A stretch of DNA of 64,000 nucleotides from Pedococcus sp. 5OH_020 (GCF_027812955.1 NZ_JAPYZV010000011.1:62001-126000); one strand, 5' to 3'; shown: positions 16,059 to 25,152, numbered from the stretch's first letter. A program made the numbers and translations. Notes: generated by a model from the sequence alone, not told the origin.

Positions 16059-16589
16059 CGGCGCCACGAGGCTGCTCCAGCCGGCTGCTTCCAGCTCCGT
16101 CGGCTCCAGGTACCTCACCAGAGCTTCCAGCTCAAGGGGGGTCAGGTACGTGGGGTTGCTCATCACCGGAATGCGCAACGGCTCGCACCCGGCGGTGACC
16201 GGGTCGGCCCTGAGCTGCGAGCGGGAGACTGGCTCCGACAGCAGGACGGACCGGAAGGGGGCGCACGAGACCTGCCGGAGCGGGCCGTTGCGGTCCTCGA
16301 GCCCGTCCGAGGCAACCGGATGAGGCTTCACGGGCTCGGTCACCACGCCGATCTCGTGGATACCGGGTCGGTGCCTGCCACTGATCCACAGCACGAAGGG
16401 GTCGCCTGTCCCGACCAAGCCACTTCGGTAGGTCGACCCCATCCGCCAGACGCCCTCAAGCGTTGATCCGGGCTCTCGCCGCAGGCCGTCGTGGCCGCCG
16501 AAGTAGTCGCAGTCGTCGTGGGGGTTCCCCTTGAACACCCACGCACCGACGTCGGCGCGGGTCAGCCGCCTCGTCTGGGCCCCTCGCAT
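16047..16589 (-). CDS. EVE-domain (PUA-like) protein
   Basis: This protein of about 180 residues begins with an EVE-like fold: GAWVFKGNPHDDCDYF, then a segment with STYRSGLVGTGDPFVLWISGRHRPGIHEIGVVTEP, which matches the conserved EVE region around the modified-base pocket. EVE domains bind modified nucleobases in DNA or RNA, and stand-alone versions occur near restriction or RNA-modification genes; none is adjacent here. The C-terminal 40 residues (TYLTPLELEALVRYLEPTEL) are a separate helical tail. A GAGG ribosome binding site six bases before the ATG supports this start. Its 3' end overlaps the sigma gene. Confidence 0.75.
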   Translation of the reverse strand: MRGAQTRRLTRADVGAWVFKGNPHDDCDYFGGHDGLRREPGSTLEGVWRMGSTYRSGLVGTGDPFVLWISGRHRPGIHEIGVVTEPVKPHPVASDGLEDRNGPLRQVSCAPFRSVLLSEPVSRSQLRADPVTAGCEPLRIPVMSNPTYLTPLELEALVRYLEPTELEAAGWSSLVAPLRL

Positions 16590-16781
16590 CCTTACCCTCA
16601 CGTGTGTGCGGCGGGCCGGGCCCGCCCCGTCGACAGAAGCCCTGACATCCTCAGCCCATTCGCCAGGCGTGTCCACCCGGGAAGAGGCCCCGTACCTGTT
16701 GCCAGGAGGTGGCCCTCCTTGGTCGACTATCTCCACTGGGTCCTGCCCACCCGGGGCACGACCGAGCGGACGGAGGTCTCC

Positions 16782-17228
16782 ATGAGCAGTGAGGTCGACA
16801 GCACACCCGAAGACGCAGACGCCGGAGAGCCGGAGGCCGGCGTGCACGTCGGTGTGACGGTCCCCGCGTCCACCGACCAGGTATGGCAGCACCTGATCAG
16901 CCCGGACGGCACCGAGGCCCTGCTCGGTGAGGGCGCACGGCTCGGCAACAAGGGTGAACCGTGGCGCGCCGCGGACGGGTCGTATGGCGTGATGCGCAGC
17001 TTCCACCCGGTGGAACAGGTGCGCGTGACGTGGCACCCGTACGAGGACGGCCCGCTCAGCATGGTCGACATCCAGCTCCGGCCCGAGGGCGACGCGACGA
17101 GGGTCGAGCTGTTCCACGAGGGCCGCGGGATCGCCGGCGACCCACGAGGGGACTGGCAGCACTGGGACGAAGCGCTCGGGCGGTTCAGCTCCGGCGTGGG
17201 CGCCTCTCAGCTCACCCAAACCACCTGA
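16782..17228 (+). CDS. SRPBCC (AHSA1/START-like) domain protein
   Basis: This 148-residue protein contains one helix-grip domain: VHVGVTVPASTDQVWQHLISPDGTEALLG at the start, VRVTWHPYEDG in the middle and GIAGDPRGDWQHWDEALGRF in the C-terminal helix. These features are typical of Activator of Hsp90 ATPase homologue 1-like proteins in actinomycetes, which bind small hydrophobic ligands; no function is known. A GGAGG ribosome binding site lies six bases before the ATG. It is divergent from the EVE gene and convergent with mmuM. Confidence 0.85.
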   Translation: MSSEVDSTPEDADAGEPEAGVHVGVTVPASTDQVWQHLISPDGTEALLGEGARLGNKGEPWRAADGSYGVMRSFHPVEQVRVTWHPYEDGPLSMVDIQLRPEGDATRVELFHEGRGIAGDPRGDWQHWDEALGRFSSGVGASQLTQTT

Positions 17229-17287
17229 GCTCGTCGCGACGTCCGCACTCAGGCTGCCACCTCATCGTCCTGGACGGCCGATGGGGG

Positions 17288-18241
17288 TCACGGCTCAGCG
17301 ACGGCGCGGATGTCTTCAGCGACGGCGCGGATGTCGTCCGGCCCCACCCGGCAACAGCCCCCGACGTAGCGCGCACCGGCCACCGCCCATTCGGCGGCTT
17401 GGTGTGGGTCGAACGAGCCGTCCCCAGCCCAACGCCGGTTCACCGCGTCCCAGGTCTCCCCGCCGTTGGGGTACGCCACCGCTGGCCTGCCGGTCATCGC
17501 TACTGCTCGCTCGACGGCGGTCCGCACGTCGGCCGGTGCGCAGCAGTTGACACCCACCGCGAACACCGCCCGGGAGGACGCGGCAACCCCGAACGCCTCG
17601 TCGATCGGCTGACCCGCCCTGGTGCGGTCTCCGTCGACGGAGTAGGAGAACCACGCGGGCAGCCCGAGCTGGTCGAGCAGCTCGACGAGGACCTCGGCCT
17701 CGTCGAGGTCCGGGATCGTCTCCACCGCGAGGAAGTCCGGCCCGGCTGAGGCGAGCAGCTCCATCCGTGGCCCGTGGAACTCCCGGAGCTCTGCACGTGA
17801 GACGCCGTAGCGGCCCCGGTACTCCGAACCATCCGCCAGCATCGCGCCATACGGCCCGACCGAGGCGGCGACCCACCGGGCGAGGCCGTCGCCTACCAGG
17901 GATTCTCGCACCTCCACCGCCAGGACGACGCTATGGACGATCAGGCTCTCCGCGTCGGCGCGGTCGAGGCCTGCGCGCGCGAAGCCTGGCACGCTGGCCT
18001 GGTAGCTGGCCGTCGTCGCCACGCGAGCGCCGGCGTCGTAGTAGGCCCGATGCACCTCGGCGATCTCCTCCGGCGCGTCGCCAAGCAGCCGCGCCGTCCA
18101 GAGGGCGTCGCTCAGGTCGTGGCCTCGAGCCTCCAGGGCGTTGGAGAGGCCGCCGTCGAGGACGATGACCCGGTCCGCCTCACCCTGTGGCTCGCGCTCG
18201 CCAGAGAAGTCGTCGCTGCGGTGAGGAGGCTCCGCGATCAC
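17288..18241 (-). CDS. mmuM: homocysteine S-methyltransferase
   Basis: This 317-residue enzyme transfers a methyl group from S-methylmethionine or S-adenosylmethionine to homocysteine, giving methionine. The N-terminal VIVLDGGLSNALEARGHDL, the segment TTASYQASVPGFARAG, VGVNCCAPADV and ARYVGGCCRVGPDDIRAV carry the three zinc-binding cysteines of the pfam02574 family. The last residues DDIRAVAEDIRAVAEP come from an exact in-frame duplication of about 20 bases (see repeat). No riboswitch is seen upstream, unlike the other methionine genes in the window. Confidence 0.92.
   Translation of the reverse strand: MIAEPPHRSDDFSGEREPQGEADRVIVLDGGLSNALEARGHDLSDALWTARLLGDAPEEIAEVHRAYYDAGARVATTASYQASVPGFARAGLDRADAESLIVHSVVLAVEVRESLVGDGLARWVAASVGPYGAMLADGSEYRGRYGVSRAELREFHGPRMELLASAGPDFLAVETIPDLDEAEVLVELLDQLGLPAWFSYSVDGDRTRAGQPIDEAFGVAASSRAVFAVGVNCCAPADVRTAVERAVAMTGRPAVAYPNGGETWDAVNRRWAGDGSFDPHQAAEWAVAGARYVGGCCRVGPDDIRAVAEDIRAVAEP
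17296..17337. repeat. 21-bp tandem duplication at the 3' end of mmuM
   Basis: Two 21-base units (17296-17316 and 17317-17337) differ only near their right end. On the minus strand they encode EDIRAVA-type repeats, adding seven residues to the C-terminus of the methyltransferase without breaking the frame. Confidence 0.85.
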
Positions 18242-18649
18242 GCCACCATCTTCCTCCCGGTGGGCCGCTGCTTCGTCTCGTAGGGGCAGCCACCGGAGCC
18301 GAGCAACCGCAGGCCCGGGAGGTCACCGCTGGGGAATCCGTGATGCCCCGGTGCAGGGTCGGTGCCATGAGCTGCCGCTTGTTCGAGACGTGCTGCAGAC
18401 CGACGAGGTGGCCCAGCTCGTGCATGACGACAGCGCGGGCAACGGCGTGACCGCCCGTCCCTCGCAGCGCCCTCGTGATCTGCGGAGTGCCGAGATAGAC
18501 CCTCCCTCCGATGAAGCGAGTCGTGACCGAGATGCTGCCCAGCTGGTACACGGGGCCACCCATCCCCGTCACCGGGCCCTTGAGCTGTGGCACCACCTGT
18601 GAGGTCGTCCACGCCACCAGGACCGCGCCCGCGGCGGCCGAGGAACCCG
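18238..18649 (-). pseudogene. truncated, frameshifted matrixin-like zinc metalloprotease
   Basis: The frame from about 18648 downwards reads VAWTTSQVVPQLKGPVTG and then VARAVVMHELGHLVGLQHVSNKRQLM, with a complete HExxHxxxxxH zinc site. At about 18341-18345 the similarity moves to another frame, FPSGDLPGLRLLGSGGCPYETK, ending at 18238; one missing T in GATTTCCCC explains the shift. The N-terminal half of such proteins, including a signal or membrane segment, is absent because the threonine aldolase gene occupies that position. No good start codon exists. It is therefore a decayed gene unless the shift is a sequencing error. Confidence 0.75.
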
Positions 18650-19732
18650 TCAGTCGGCGACGAGCTCCGCCCGTAGCGCCGCAGCGAAGGAGTCGACGTC
18701 CGCCTCCGTGGTGTCGAAGGAGGTCATCCAGCGCACCTCGCCGGTCGACTCGTCCCACACATAGAACGGGTACAGCTTCTGCAGCCGCGCGGTGACGTCC
18801 TGCGGCAGGACGGCGAAGACCGCGTTCGCCTGGACCGGCCGCAGCACCTGTACCCCCGGGATGGCCCGCACCGCCGTCTCGAGCCGCTGCGCCATGGCAT
18901 TGGCGTGGCGGGCGTTGCGCAGCCACAGGTCGCCGGAGAGCAGCGCGTCGAACTGGGCCGAGAGGAACCGCATCTTCGAGGCCAGCTGCATGGAGGACTT
19001 GCGCAGGTAGTCCATGCCGCGGACCGCGTCCGGGTTGAGCACCACGACGGCCTCACCGAGCATGAGCCCGTTCTTCGTGCCGCCGAACGAGACGATGTCG
19101 ACGCCGACGTCGGTGGTGAAGTCGCGCAGCGGCCGGTCCAGGGCGGCAGCGGCATTGGCTATGCGGGCCCCGTCCAGGTGCACCGCCATGCCGAGAGTGT
19201 GGGCATGCTCGACGATCTCGGCGATCTCCTCCACGGAGTACAGAGTGCCGAGCTCGGTGCTCTGGGTGATGGAGACGACGCCCGGCTGGGCGCGGTGCTG
19301 GTCGTCGAAACCGTAGGCCTGGGTGTCGATGGCGTCCAACGTGAGCGTGCCGAGAGGCGCCCCCACGGGCAACAGCTTGAGACCGCCCATCTTCTCGGGG
19401 GCGCCGCACTCGTCGACGTGGATGTGTGCGGAAGCGGCGCAGATCACCGACTGCCAGCGCTCCGTGACCGCTTGCAGCGCAACGACGTTGGCGCCCGTAC
19501 CGTTGAAGACCGGGTATGCGGTGGCGTGGCCGCCGAAGTGTCCGCGGAAGACGTCCTGGAGGTGCTCGGTGTACGCGTCGGCACCGTAGCTGACCTGGTG
19601 CCCCCCATTGGCCAGGGCGATGGCCTCGAGGACCTCGGGGTGCACGCCTGCGTAGTTGTCGCTGGCGAAGCCGCGGGCCTGGGGGTCGTGGAGCCGGCGG
19701 GCCGAGGTGGTGCGGCTGGTGGGCGTCGTCAT
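18650..19732 (-). CDS. ltaE: low-specificity L-threonine aldolase-like PLP enzyme
   Basis: This 360-residue protein belongs to the beta-eliminating lyase family that splits threonine to glycine and acetaldehyde. It begins GFASDNYAGVHPEVLEAIALAN, has AHIHVDECGAPE and VHLDGARIANAAAAL (cofactor-binding Asp), and SFGGTKNGLMLGEAVV with the PLP-binding lysine. Its start overlaps the SDR stop by four bases (ATGA), so both belong to one operon with DUF6421. Its stop abuts the protease remnant. Confidence 0.9.
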   Translation of the reverse strand: MTTPTSRTTSARRLHDPQARGFASDNYAGVHPEVLEAIALANGGHQVSYGADAYTEHLQDVFRGHFGGHATAYPVFNGTGANVVALQAVTERWQSVICAASAHIHVDECGAPEKMGGLKLLPVGAPLGTLTLDAIDTQAYGFDDQHRAQPGVVSITQSTELGTLYSVEEIAEIVEHAHTLGMAVHLDGARIANAAAALDRPLRDFTTDVGVDIVSFGGTKNGLMLGEAVVVLNPDAVRGMDYLRKSSMQLASKMRFLSAQFDALLSGDLWLRNARHANAMAQRLETAVRAIPGVQVLRPVQANAVFAVLPQDVTARLQKLYPFYVWDESTGEVRWMTSFDTTEADVDSFAAALRAELVAD

Positions 19733-20499
19733 GAGATGCGCTTTCCGTTGAGCTCTGCGGCGGGCCGCAGGAAGAGGTCGTGGATGGTGTCGGCGAGGGC
19801 GGCGACGTCGGTGTACCCGCTGAAGGCTGCCTCAGGCTTGGCCTGCCGCATCTCGGGGGTGAGCAGTGCCTTGATGGGCAGGATCAGGGCCGCGGCGTCC
19901 GTGCCGGCAAAGGAGTCGGCCACCGCCAGGGTCCAGGCCTCGGCGGCAGCCTTGGCGGCGCCATACATGGCATTGGTGGAGACAGGTGCCTGCGCCTGGA
20001 CCGTCGAGATGAGGACGAGCCGCCCGCGTGGGCTCGCCTTGAGCGCGTCGTGGAACGCGCGCGAGGTGTGGAGCAGCGTGCGGATCAGCAGGTCGTGCAA
20101 GAGGTCCCAGTCCTCGAGGGGTTCCTCGGCGAGATGGACCCCGCCTCGCCACCCGCCGACGAGATGAGCAAGCCCGTCGACCCGCCCGTGCCGCGCGACC
20201 ACATCCGACGCCAGGTCAGCCGTCGCGGCGGCGTCCAGCAGGTCGACCGCATGTGCCTCCACCCGGTCGCTCCCGGTTGCCTCTCGCGCTGCTGCCACGA
20301 CCTGCTCGGCACGCTCCTGGGAGGAGTCCAGCGCCACCACGGTCGCCCCAGCGCTCGCCAGTCGCTGCACCAGTGGTGGACCGGCCGAGCCGCCGGCGCC
20401 GGCCACGACGACGACCAGGTCCGACAGCGGCTCCATCAGGCCGTTCGAGGAGGCGGCTGTCGCGTCAGGGCTCAGGGGCATACCGACAGTCTGGCTCAC
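19729..20499 (-). CDS. short-chain dehydrogenase/reductase
   Basis: This protein of 256 residues has a Rossmann loop VVVVAGAGGSAGPPLVQRLASAGATVVALD, the segment DGLAHLVGGWRGG and an active site with Ser (LVLISTVQAQ) and YGAAK (Y-x-x-x-K). I chose the GTG at 20499: it overlaps the DUF6421 stop (GTGA) and follows a GGGAGAGG ribosome binding site by four to five bases, whereas the ATG at 20481 has none. The substrate is unknown. The order DUF6421-SDR-threonine aldolase with overlaps suggests a shared pathway. Confidence 0.88.
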   Translation of the reverse strand: MSQTVGMPLSPDATAASSNGLMEPLSDLVVVVAGAGGSAGPPLVQRLASAGATVVALDSSQERAEQVVAAAREATGSDRVEAHAVDLLDAAATADLASDVVARHGRVDGLAHLVGGWRGGVHLAEEPLEDWDLLHDLLIRTLLHTSRAFHDALKASPRGRLVLISTVQAQAPVSTNAMYGAAKAAAEAWTLAVADSFAGTDAAALILPIKALLTPEMRQAKPEAAFSGYTDVAALADTIHDLFLRPAAELNGKRIS

Positions 20500-22610
20500 A
20501 GGGCCTCTCCCGTGATGCCCGCGGTGGAGGCGACGACGTCCTCGAGCTTGCGACGCAGCGACTCGTAGAACACGTTGAGCGGGAACTCGTCCGGGAGGAC
20601 TGCATTCGTCAGGTCCTTCGGCGGTCCGTCCAGCGGCAGGGCCGTGGCGCCCTGCGCCCACCGAGACGCCGGGTGCGGGCTGACGTAGCGCGTCACGAGC
20701 TCGTACGCCGCGAGCCAGTGCGCCACCCGCGAACGGTCGATGCCGTCACGGTAGAGCTTCTCCACGCTCTCGCAGAGGTCGACGACCGCTCCGGGCAGGC
20801 GACGCCAGTCGAGGGTGAGCCGGTTGTCTGTCCAGCGCAGCACGTCGTTCTGGTGGAGGTAGCCGAACAGCAGCTGACCGCCCAGCCCGTCGTAGTTGCG
20901 CACCCGGTCGCCGGTGATGGGAAAGCGGAAGAGCCGGTCGAAGACGATCGCGTACTGCACCAGACGGGCATGGGGCTCGCCCGCCTCCTCCAGCAGCACC
21001 GCCTGCCGGAACGTGTTGAGGTCGCAGCGCAGCTCCTCCAGCGCATACAGCCAGAACGGCATCCGCTGCTTGATCATGAACGGGTCGAACGGCAGGTCCC
21101 CGTGGCTGTGCGTCCGGTCGTGGATCATGTCCCACAGCGCGAAGGCACTCTGCGCGAGGCCCTGGTGGTGGACGAGCCGCTCGGCGTCCGGGGGGAGCCG
21201 CAGCGAGAGCGTGTCGGCGGCGGCAGTAGTGATGCGGCGGAAGCGCGCCGCCTCGCGATCGGCGAAGATGGCGCCCCAGTGGAACTTCGGCACCTCGCGC
21301 ACCGCGACCGTCTCCGGGAACAGCACGGCGGAGTTGGTGTCGTACCCCTCGGTGAAGTCGACCAGCTCGAGCGACAGGAACATCGGGTTGTCGTACTCAC
21401 GCTCGATCTCGGCCAGCCACTGCGGCCAGTACACCCGGGCCCAGATCGCCTCGAACTGCCGGTTCGGGTTGCCGTTCTGGGTGTACATGGGGAAGACGAC
21501 GAGATGCTCCAGGCCGTCCTCACGGCACAGGTCGGGCCGGAACTCGACGACGGAGTCGAGGAAGTCGGGGACCTCGAACCCGCCGTCCACCCACTTCTGG
21601 AGGTCGCCACGCACAGCAGTCAGGTAGGCCGCGTCGTGGGGGAAGCGGGGCGCAAGGGCGGCGATGCGCTGACTCAGCTCGGCGACGAGCGCAGCAGCGC
21701 GGTCCAGGTCATGCCCTGCCTCGCGGTCGATGGAGCCGTCCTTGACCTGCATGGCCCGGAGCTCCGTCACGGCGGACTTGAGGGCGAGCCAGTCGCCGTC
21801 GCGCGCCTGAGAGCTGTTGGTGCGAGCCTTGCTCCCGCGACTCGCGGTGCGGCCATGACCTGCCGCCCAGGTGACGGCGTTCGACCACAGCGCCCTGTGG
21901 TCGAGCTCGTGGATGGAGTCGTCGCCGAAGAGGTCGGAGTCGGCGAAGGCGACGACGCGGCCGTCGCCGAACTCGGTGGCCACCGCGAGAGGCGCGGAGG
22001 CCGGGTGGGCACTGGGACCGGTGCGCGCCAGCACCGTGGCCTGAGGAGCGGCGCTCACGTCGAGCACGCCCGACCGGTAGAAGCACACAGCCGACACGGC
22101 AGTCAGCGCGCTGTGCGCGTCGCGCCCGGTGGGCAGGTCCGCGAGTACCCAGGTCGACACGCCGTTGTGTCGCTGGGCAGCATCCTGGACGGTCGTGCTC
22201 ACCACGCCGATGCCGAACCTGCGCAGGAGCTCCGTGAGGTTGTTCCCGTAGATGTCCTGGTCGCACTCGGCGAGGACCACCAGCCCACCGCCGGCGCGCA
22301 CGAACTCCGCGACGGCGTCGATCTCCTCGCCGGTGAAGCGGGGGGAGCCCTGGCCACTGGAGCGCTCGGTCCCGTGCGCCGCCGGGTGGGCGACGACGAG
22401 CACGTCAGCCTGCGCCAGGCCTGCCGCCTCCAGCGGCTCGTGGTTGGCTGCGACGGTGAAGCCGCGGCGAGCGAGGACCCTGGCGGCCTCGCCGTAGGAG
22501 GCGTCCGCGGCGTTCGCCGGGTTGAGCGCCAGAGCGCGCTCGACGTCAAGGGTCCACGCCTCGCTGTGGGCCTCGTCGAACAGCACGTGGGGGAACAGGT
22601 CGTGCCTCAC
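20496..22610 (-). CDS. DUF6421 family protein
   Basis: This 704-residue protein is of unknown function. Residues 1-200 look like a Rossmann/class I amidotransferase-like domain (ADVLVVAHPAAHG, FVRAGGGLVVLAECDQDIYGNNLTELLRRFGIGV, VVAFADSDLFGDDSI). The remaining 450 residues have a distinct conserved domain rich in aromatic and His/Asp residues, with YTQNGNPNRQFEAIWARVYWPQWLAEIE, LWDMIHDRTHSHGDLPFDPFMIKQRMPFWLYALEELRCDLNTF and YLHQNDVLRWTDNRLTLDW. The HDRTHSHGD stretch could be a metal site. The GTG start follows an AGGAG eight bases upstream; the 55 codons before it look non-coding. It is first in the operon with an SDR and threonine aldolase. Confidence 0.8.
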   Translation of the reverse strand: MRHDLFPHVLFDEAHSEAWTLDVERALALNPANAADASYGEAARVLARRGFTVAANHEPLEAAGLAQADVLVVAHPAAHGTERSSGQGSPRFTGEEIDAVAEFVRAGGGLVVLAECDQDIYGNNLTELLRRFGIGVVSTTVQDAAQRHNGVSTWVLADLPTGRDAHSALTAVSAVCFYRSGVLDVSAAPQATVLARTGPSAHPASAPLAVATEFGDGRVVAFADSDLFGDDSIHELDHRALWSNAVTWAAGHGRTASRGSKARTNSSQARDGDWLALKSAVTELRAMQVKDGSIDREAGHDLDRAAALVAELSQRIAALAPRFPHDAAYLTAVRGDLQKWVDGGFEVPDFLDSVVEFRPDLCREDGLEHLVVFPMYTQNGNPNRQFEAIWARVYWPQWLAEIEREYDNPMFLSLELVDFTEGYDTNSAVLFPETVAVREVPKFHWGAIFADREAARFRRITTAAADTLSLRLPPDAERLVHHQGLAQSAFALWDMIHDRTHSHGDLPFDPFMIKQRMPFWLYALEELRCDLNTFRQAVLLEEAGEPHARLVQYAIVFDRLFRFPITGDRVRNYDGLGGQLLFGYLHQNDVLRWTDNRLTLDWRRLPGAVVDLCESVEKLYRDGIDRSRVAHWLAAYELVTRYVSPHPASRWAQGATALPLDGPPKDLTNAVLPDEFPLNVFYESLRRKLEDVVASTAGITGEAL

Positions 22611-23057
22611 CAATATCAACTCCTGGGCCGAAGAACTTTCGGTGCGGACGCTACCAGACGGGATAACTTGTCGAATAATCCGCTCAACGCGGTGCTTTCT
22701 CCTACAGGGCAACCGTCGACGTGCGACCTCCCGGTCGCCGGAATGGTGAAGTGGCGAAGTGACCTCGACGTCCACAGGAGACGAGGCGCGAGTTACCCGG
22801 CGATCGTCTCAGCGGCGACCGCACGAGACGCCAGCGGCGCTCGCCGCACCGTCGTCAGGTACCAGCCGCCGACGCAGCGCAGGACTGTCCGAGGGTCCAG
22901 GATGGCGGGACCGCTGCGGATGATGGTGCGCGAGGCCGACGGCGTCGTCCCGCGGTGGTGCCGTCGGGCGGAGCGTTCAGTGATCGCTTCCTGCTCGGCC
23001 AAGGGACACGTCATCCGGCTGGGGCCGTGAACGCGGTGGTCGTGCCGCACCCGCCCT
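22611..23057. other. intergenic region with no recognised gene
   Basis: These 447 bases separate two minus-strand genes. Open frames exist on both strands, but their translations are Arg/Pro-rich and lack family resemblance. The promoter of the DUF6421 operon presumably lies near 22640-22720; I could not place it. Confidence 0.5.
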
Positions 23058-23519
23058 TCAGCCGGACATGGCGCTGGGGAAACGCGTGACGAAGTCGAGC
23101 AGCCGGACCTCCTGCGGCGTCACGGTGATCTTCGCCATGGGTTGTCCACTCATCTGCTCCACCCAGGCGGCGCCCGCTTCCGGGCCCATGTAGCGGACGC
23201 ACGCCTCCGCATACTCCGGCACCATGCCGCCGACCTGCTCCACCGCGACGTTCCCGCGCACCATCAGGACGCCGAACGGGAAGGACTCCTCGTCGATCGT
23301 CAGGGCCACCTGGTCACTCGCGACGAGGGCCGCCACCTTCGGGGCGTGCGGCTGGGTGGCGAACGTGAACACCGAGCCGTTCCAGTGGAAGGCGATGGGG
23401 ACCACCCTCGGCGTGCCATCGGTCCAGCAGTAAGCCAGGCGCGCCGGGATCCTCGACTCCAGCAGCTTCTGAGCCACCGGGTCGTCGAGGAGCTCGAGGT
23501 GCTGTTCGTGACTCATCAT
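23058..23519 (-). CDS. pyridoxamine 5'-phosphate oxidase-like FMN-binding protein
   Basis: This protein of about 153 residues has the split-barrel fold: IPARLAYCWTDGTPRVVPIAFHWNGSVFTFATQPHAPKVAAL is the conserved N-terminal half of PNPOx-like proteins, with VALTIDEESFPFGVLMVRGNVAVEQ as the dimer-side strand. Members bind FMN or F420 and reduce or oxidise varied substrates; specificity cannot be read here. Three potential starts lie within nine bases (GTG 23525, ATG 23519, ATG 23516), of which the ATGs fit the upstream AGGGTGG best. Confidence 0.88.
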   Translation of the reverse strand: MMSHEQHLELLDDPVAQKLLESRIPARLAYCWTDGTPRVVPIAFHWNGSVFTFATQPHAPKVAALVASDQVALTIDEESFPFGVLMVRGNVAVEQVGGMVPEYAEACVRYMGPEAGAAWVEQMSGQPMAKITVTPQEVRLLDFVTRFPSAMSG

Positions 23520-23655
23520 GACCACCCTTCGTCAGGAGAGGATGAGCCCCACCAGCCTAGGAACCGGCCGCCCCGGGGTGATCGCCAATTCGTCGTATGG
23601 CGCGACGGCCGACCTGCTCTCAAGGCAGCCCGCCGACGGCGCGGAGCGCGAGGCC

Positions 23656-25014
23656 TCAGCCCCGGGGGAGAAGCGAGGGGCGCACGACCCGGACCGAGGC
23701 CGAGGTCAACCCCACGCGCAGCGAGGCGGTGCGCGCCAGGTGCCGGCAGACCAGGATCGTCACGACCGCCGGGACAGCGCCGGAGGCGAACAGCCCCACC
23801 CGCGGCCCGAGGTGCTCGGCGAGGAGCCCGACGACAGGCCCTCCGAGGGCACCGCTTCCGATGAAGACCAGCATGTAGAGGCCGACGATGCGGCCCCGGA
23901 TGTGGTCTGCCGCCGCCAGCTGGACCAGCGACTGGGCCGACGTCAGGAAGGCCAGGTTGGCAGCGCCGACGGTGGTCAGGAGCAGCGTGAACGTCAGCTG
24001 GTCGGGCGCCGCCGCCGCCAGTACCAGGGCCGTCGCGAGAGCCCAGGCGGCCAGGCCGACCGTGCGGAGGCGAAGCGGCTTGGTGCGGCGTGCGGTCGTC
24101 ATCGCGCCGACCAGCGCTCCGGCAGCCACGACGCCGTTCAGCAGTCCCAGACCTGTTGCCCCTGAGTGGAACTCGTTCTTGGCAAATGCTGCGAGGGTGA
24201 CGGGAAGGCTGATCGTGAAGAAGCCGAAGGAGCCGACCATGACCACCGGCCAGAGCACCGTGGGGGTTCTCAGCGCGTACGCGAGGCTCTCTCGGATGCT
24301 GGCCGTCGCCTGCTCACCAGTCACAGGGTCTGTCGCCGCCTGCTGCGCCGCGGTGCCGTCGCGCCGGCTTCTGCGGGACGTGTCCTTCATGAGCAGGAGG
24401 GCGATGACGGGGGCGACGAACGTCAGGGAGTTCACCGCGAAGGCGTAACCGGCGCCCACTGTGCCCATCAGGAAGCCGCCCACCACGGGGCCCACCATCG
24501 CCCCGATCTGGAAGGTGCATGAGACGAGGCTGATCGCGTTGGGCAGGTGGGCCGTGTCGACCACCTCGGAGACGAATGACTGACGCGCCGGGTTGTCGAC
24601 CGCGGTCACGACCCCGAGGACGATGGCTATCGCGAAGACGTGCCAGACCTGCACGCGCCCTGAGAGCGCAAGCGCGGCCAGCGTCGCCGCCGTGATGGCC
24701 ATCGAGATCTGCGTCACCAGAAGGAGGCGGCGCTTGGAGAACCGGTCGGCGAGCAGCCCGCCGTGCAAACCCAAGAGCAGCGTCGGCATGAACTGGCACG
24801 CCGTGATGGCACCCACGGCGGCCGGGCTGTCCGTGAGGGTGAGGACCAGCCAGTCCTGGGCAAGGCGTTGGATCCACCCGCCGGTGCCGGAGACCAGCAG
24901 CCCACTGAGCAGCAGGCGGAAGTTGCGGTTTGCGAGGGAGGGAAAGGTACGCGAGACCAGCGGCGTAGCAGGGAGCTGAGGAAGGCGGACAGAAGTAGCG
25001 GCGGCAAGACCCAT
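23656..25014 (-). CDS. MFS transporter (EntS/MFS_3-like exporter)
   Basis: This 452-residue protein has about twelve membrane helices. The N-terminal SLANRNFRLLLSGLLVSGTGGWIQRLAQDWLVLTLTDSPAAVG and GLLADRFSKRRLLLVTQ (motif A loop) are typical of the MFS_3/EntS-type group, which includes many actinobacterial efflux proteins. The motif DNPARQSFVSEVV in the middle is also characteristic. It is divergent from a LysR regulator 175 bases away, which likely controls it. Substrate is unknown. Confidence 0.9.
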   Translation of the reverse strand: MGLAAATSVRLPQLPATPLVSRTFPSLANRNFRLLLSGLLVSGTGGWIQRLAQDWLVLTLTDSPAAVGAITACQFMPTLLLGLHGGLLADRFSKRRLLLVTQISMAITAATLAALALSGRVQVWHVFAIAIVLGVVTAVDNPARQSFVSEVVDTAHLPNAISLVSCTFQIGAMVGPVVGGFLMGTVGAGYAFAVNSLTFVAPVIALLLMKDTSRRSRRDGTAAQQAATDPVTGEQATASIRESLAYALRTPTVLWPVVMVGSFGFFTISLPVTLAAFAKNEFHSGATGLGLLNGVVAAGALVGAMTTARRTKPLRLRTVGLAAWALATALVLAAAAPDQLTFTLLLTTVGAANLAFLTSAQSLVQLAAADHIRGRIVGLYMLVFIGSGALGGPVVGLLAEHLGPRVGLFASGAVPAVVTILVCRHLARTASLRVGLTSASVRVVRPSLLPRG

Positions 25015-25137
25015 GAGTCGTCCTGGACGTTTCGTAGCGGTTCGGTGTGAGTCGGTGCATGGAGAGGTACTGGTCAATTGTGGCTTGCCGGCTGCGCGCT
25101 CGCCGTATTCTGAGAACGTATGAGTGATATAAGTGTT

Positions 25138-25152
25138 ATTGCGGTTCGCAAT
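25138..25152. promoter_or_regulatory. candidate LysR operator
   Basis: ATTGCG-GTT-CGCAAT is a perfect 6-bp inverted repeat with a 3-base centre, in the gap between the MFS exporter and the LysR gene. Its size and dyad fit a LysR-type recognition site. Confidence 0.5.

Noticed and set aside
18180-18926. A 248-codon minus-strand frame containing HELGHLVGLQH as an intact protease gene.
   Set aside because: Its first 90 codons lie inside the threonine aldolase gene and are Gly/Arg-rich shadow sequence, and its end leaves the conserved frame after a one-base deletion; it is listed as a pseudogene.
20253-23030. A 925-codon plus-strand frame opposite the DUF6421 and SDR genes.
   Set aside because: The minus strand encodes recognisable proteins throughout; the plus frame is an antisense artefact of codon bias.
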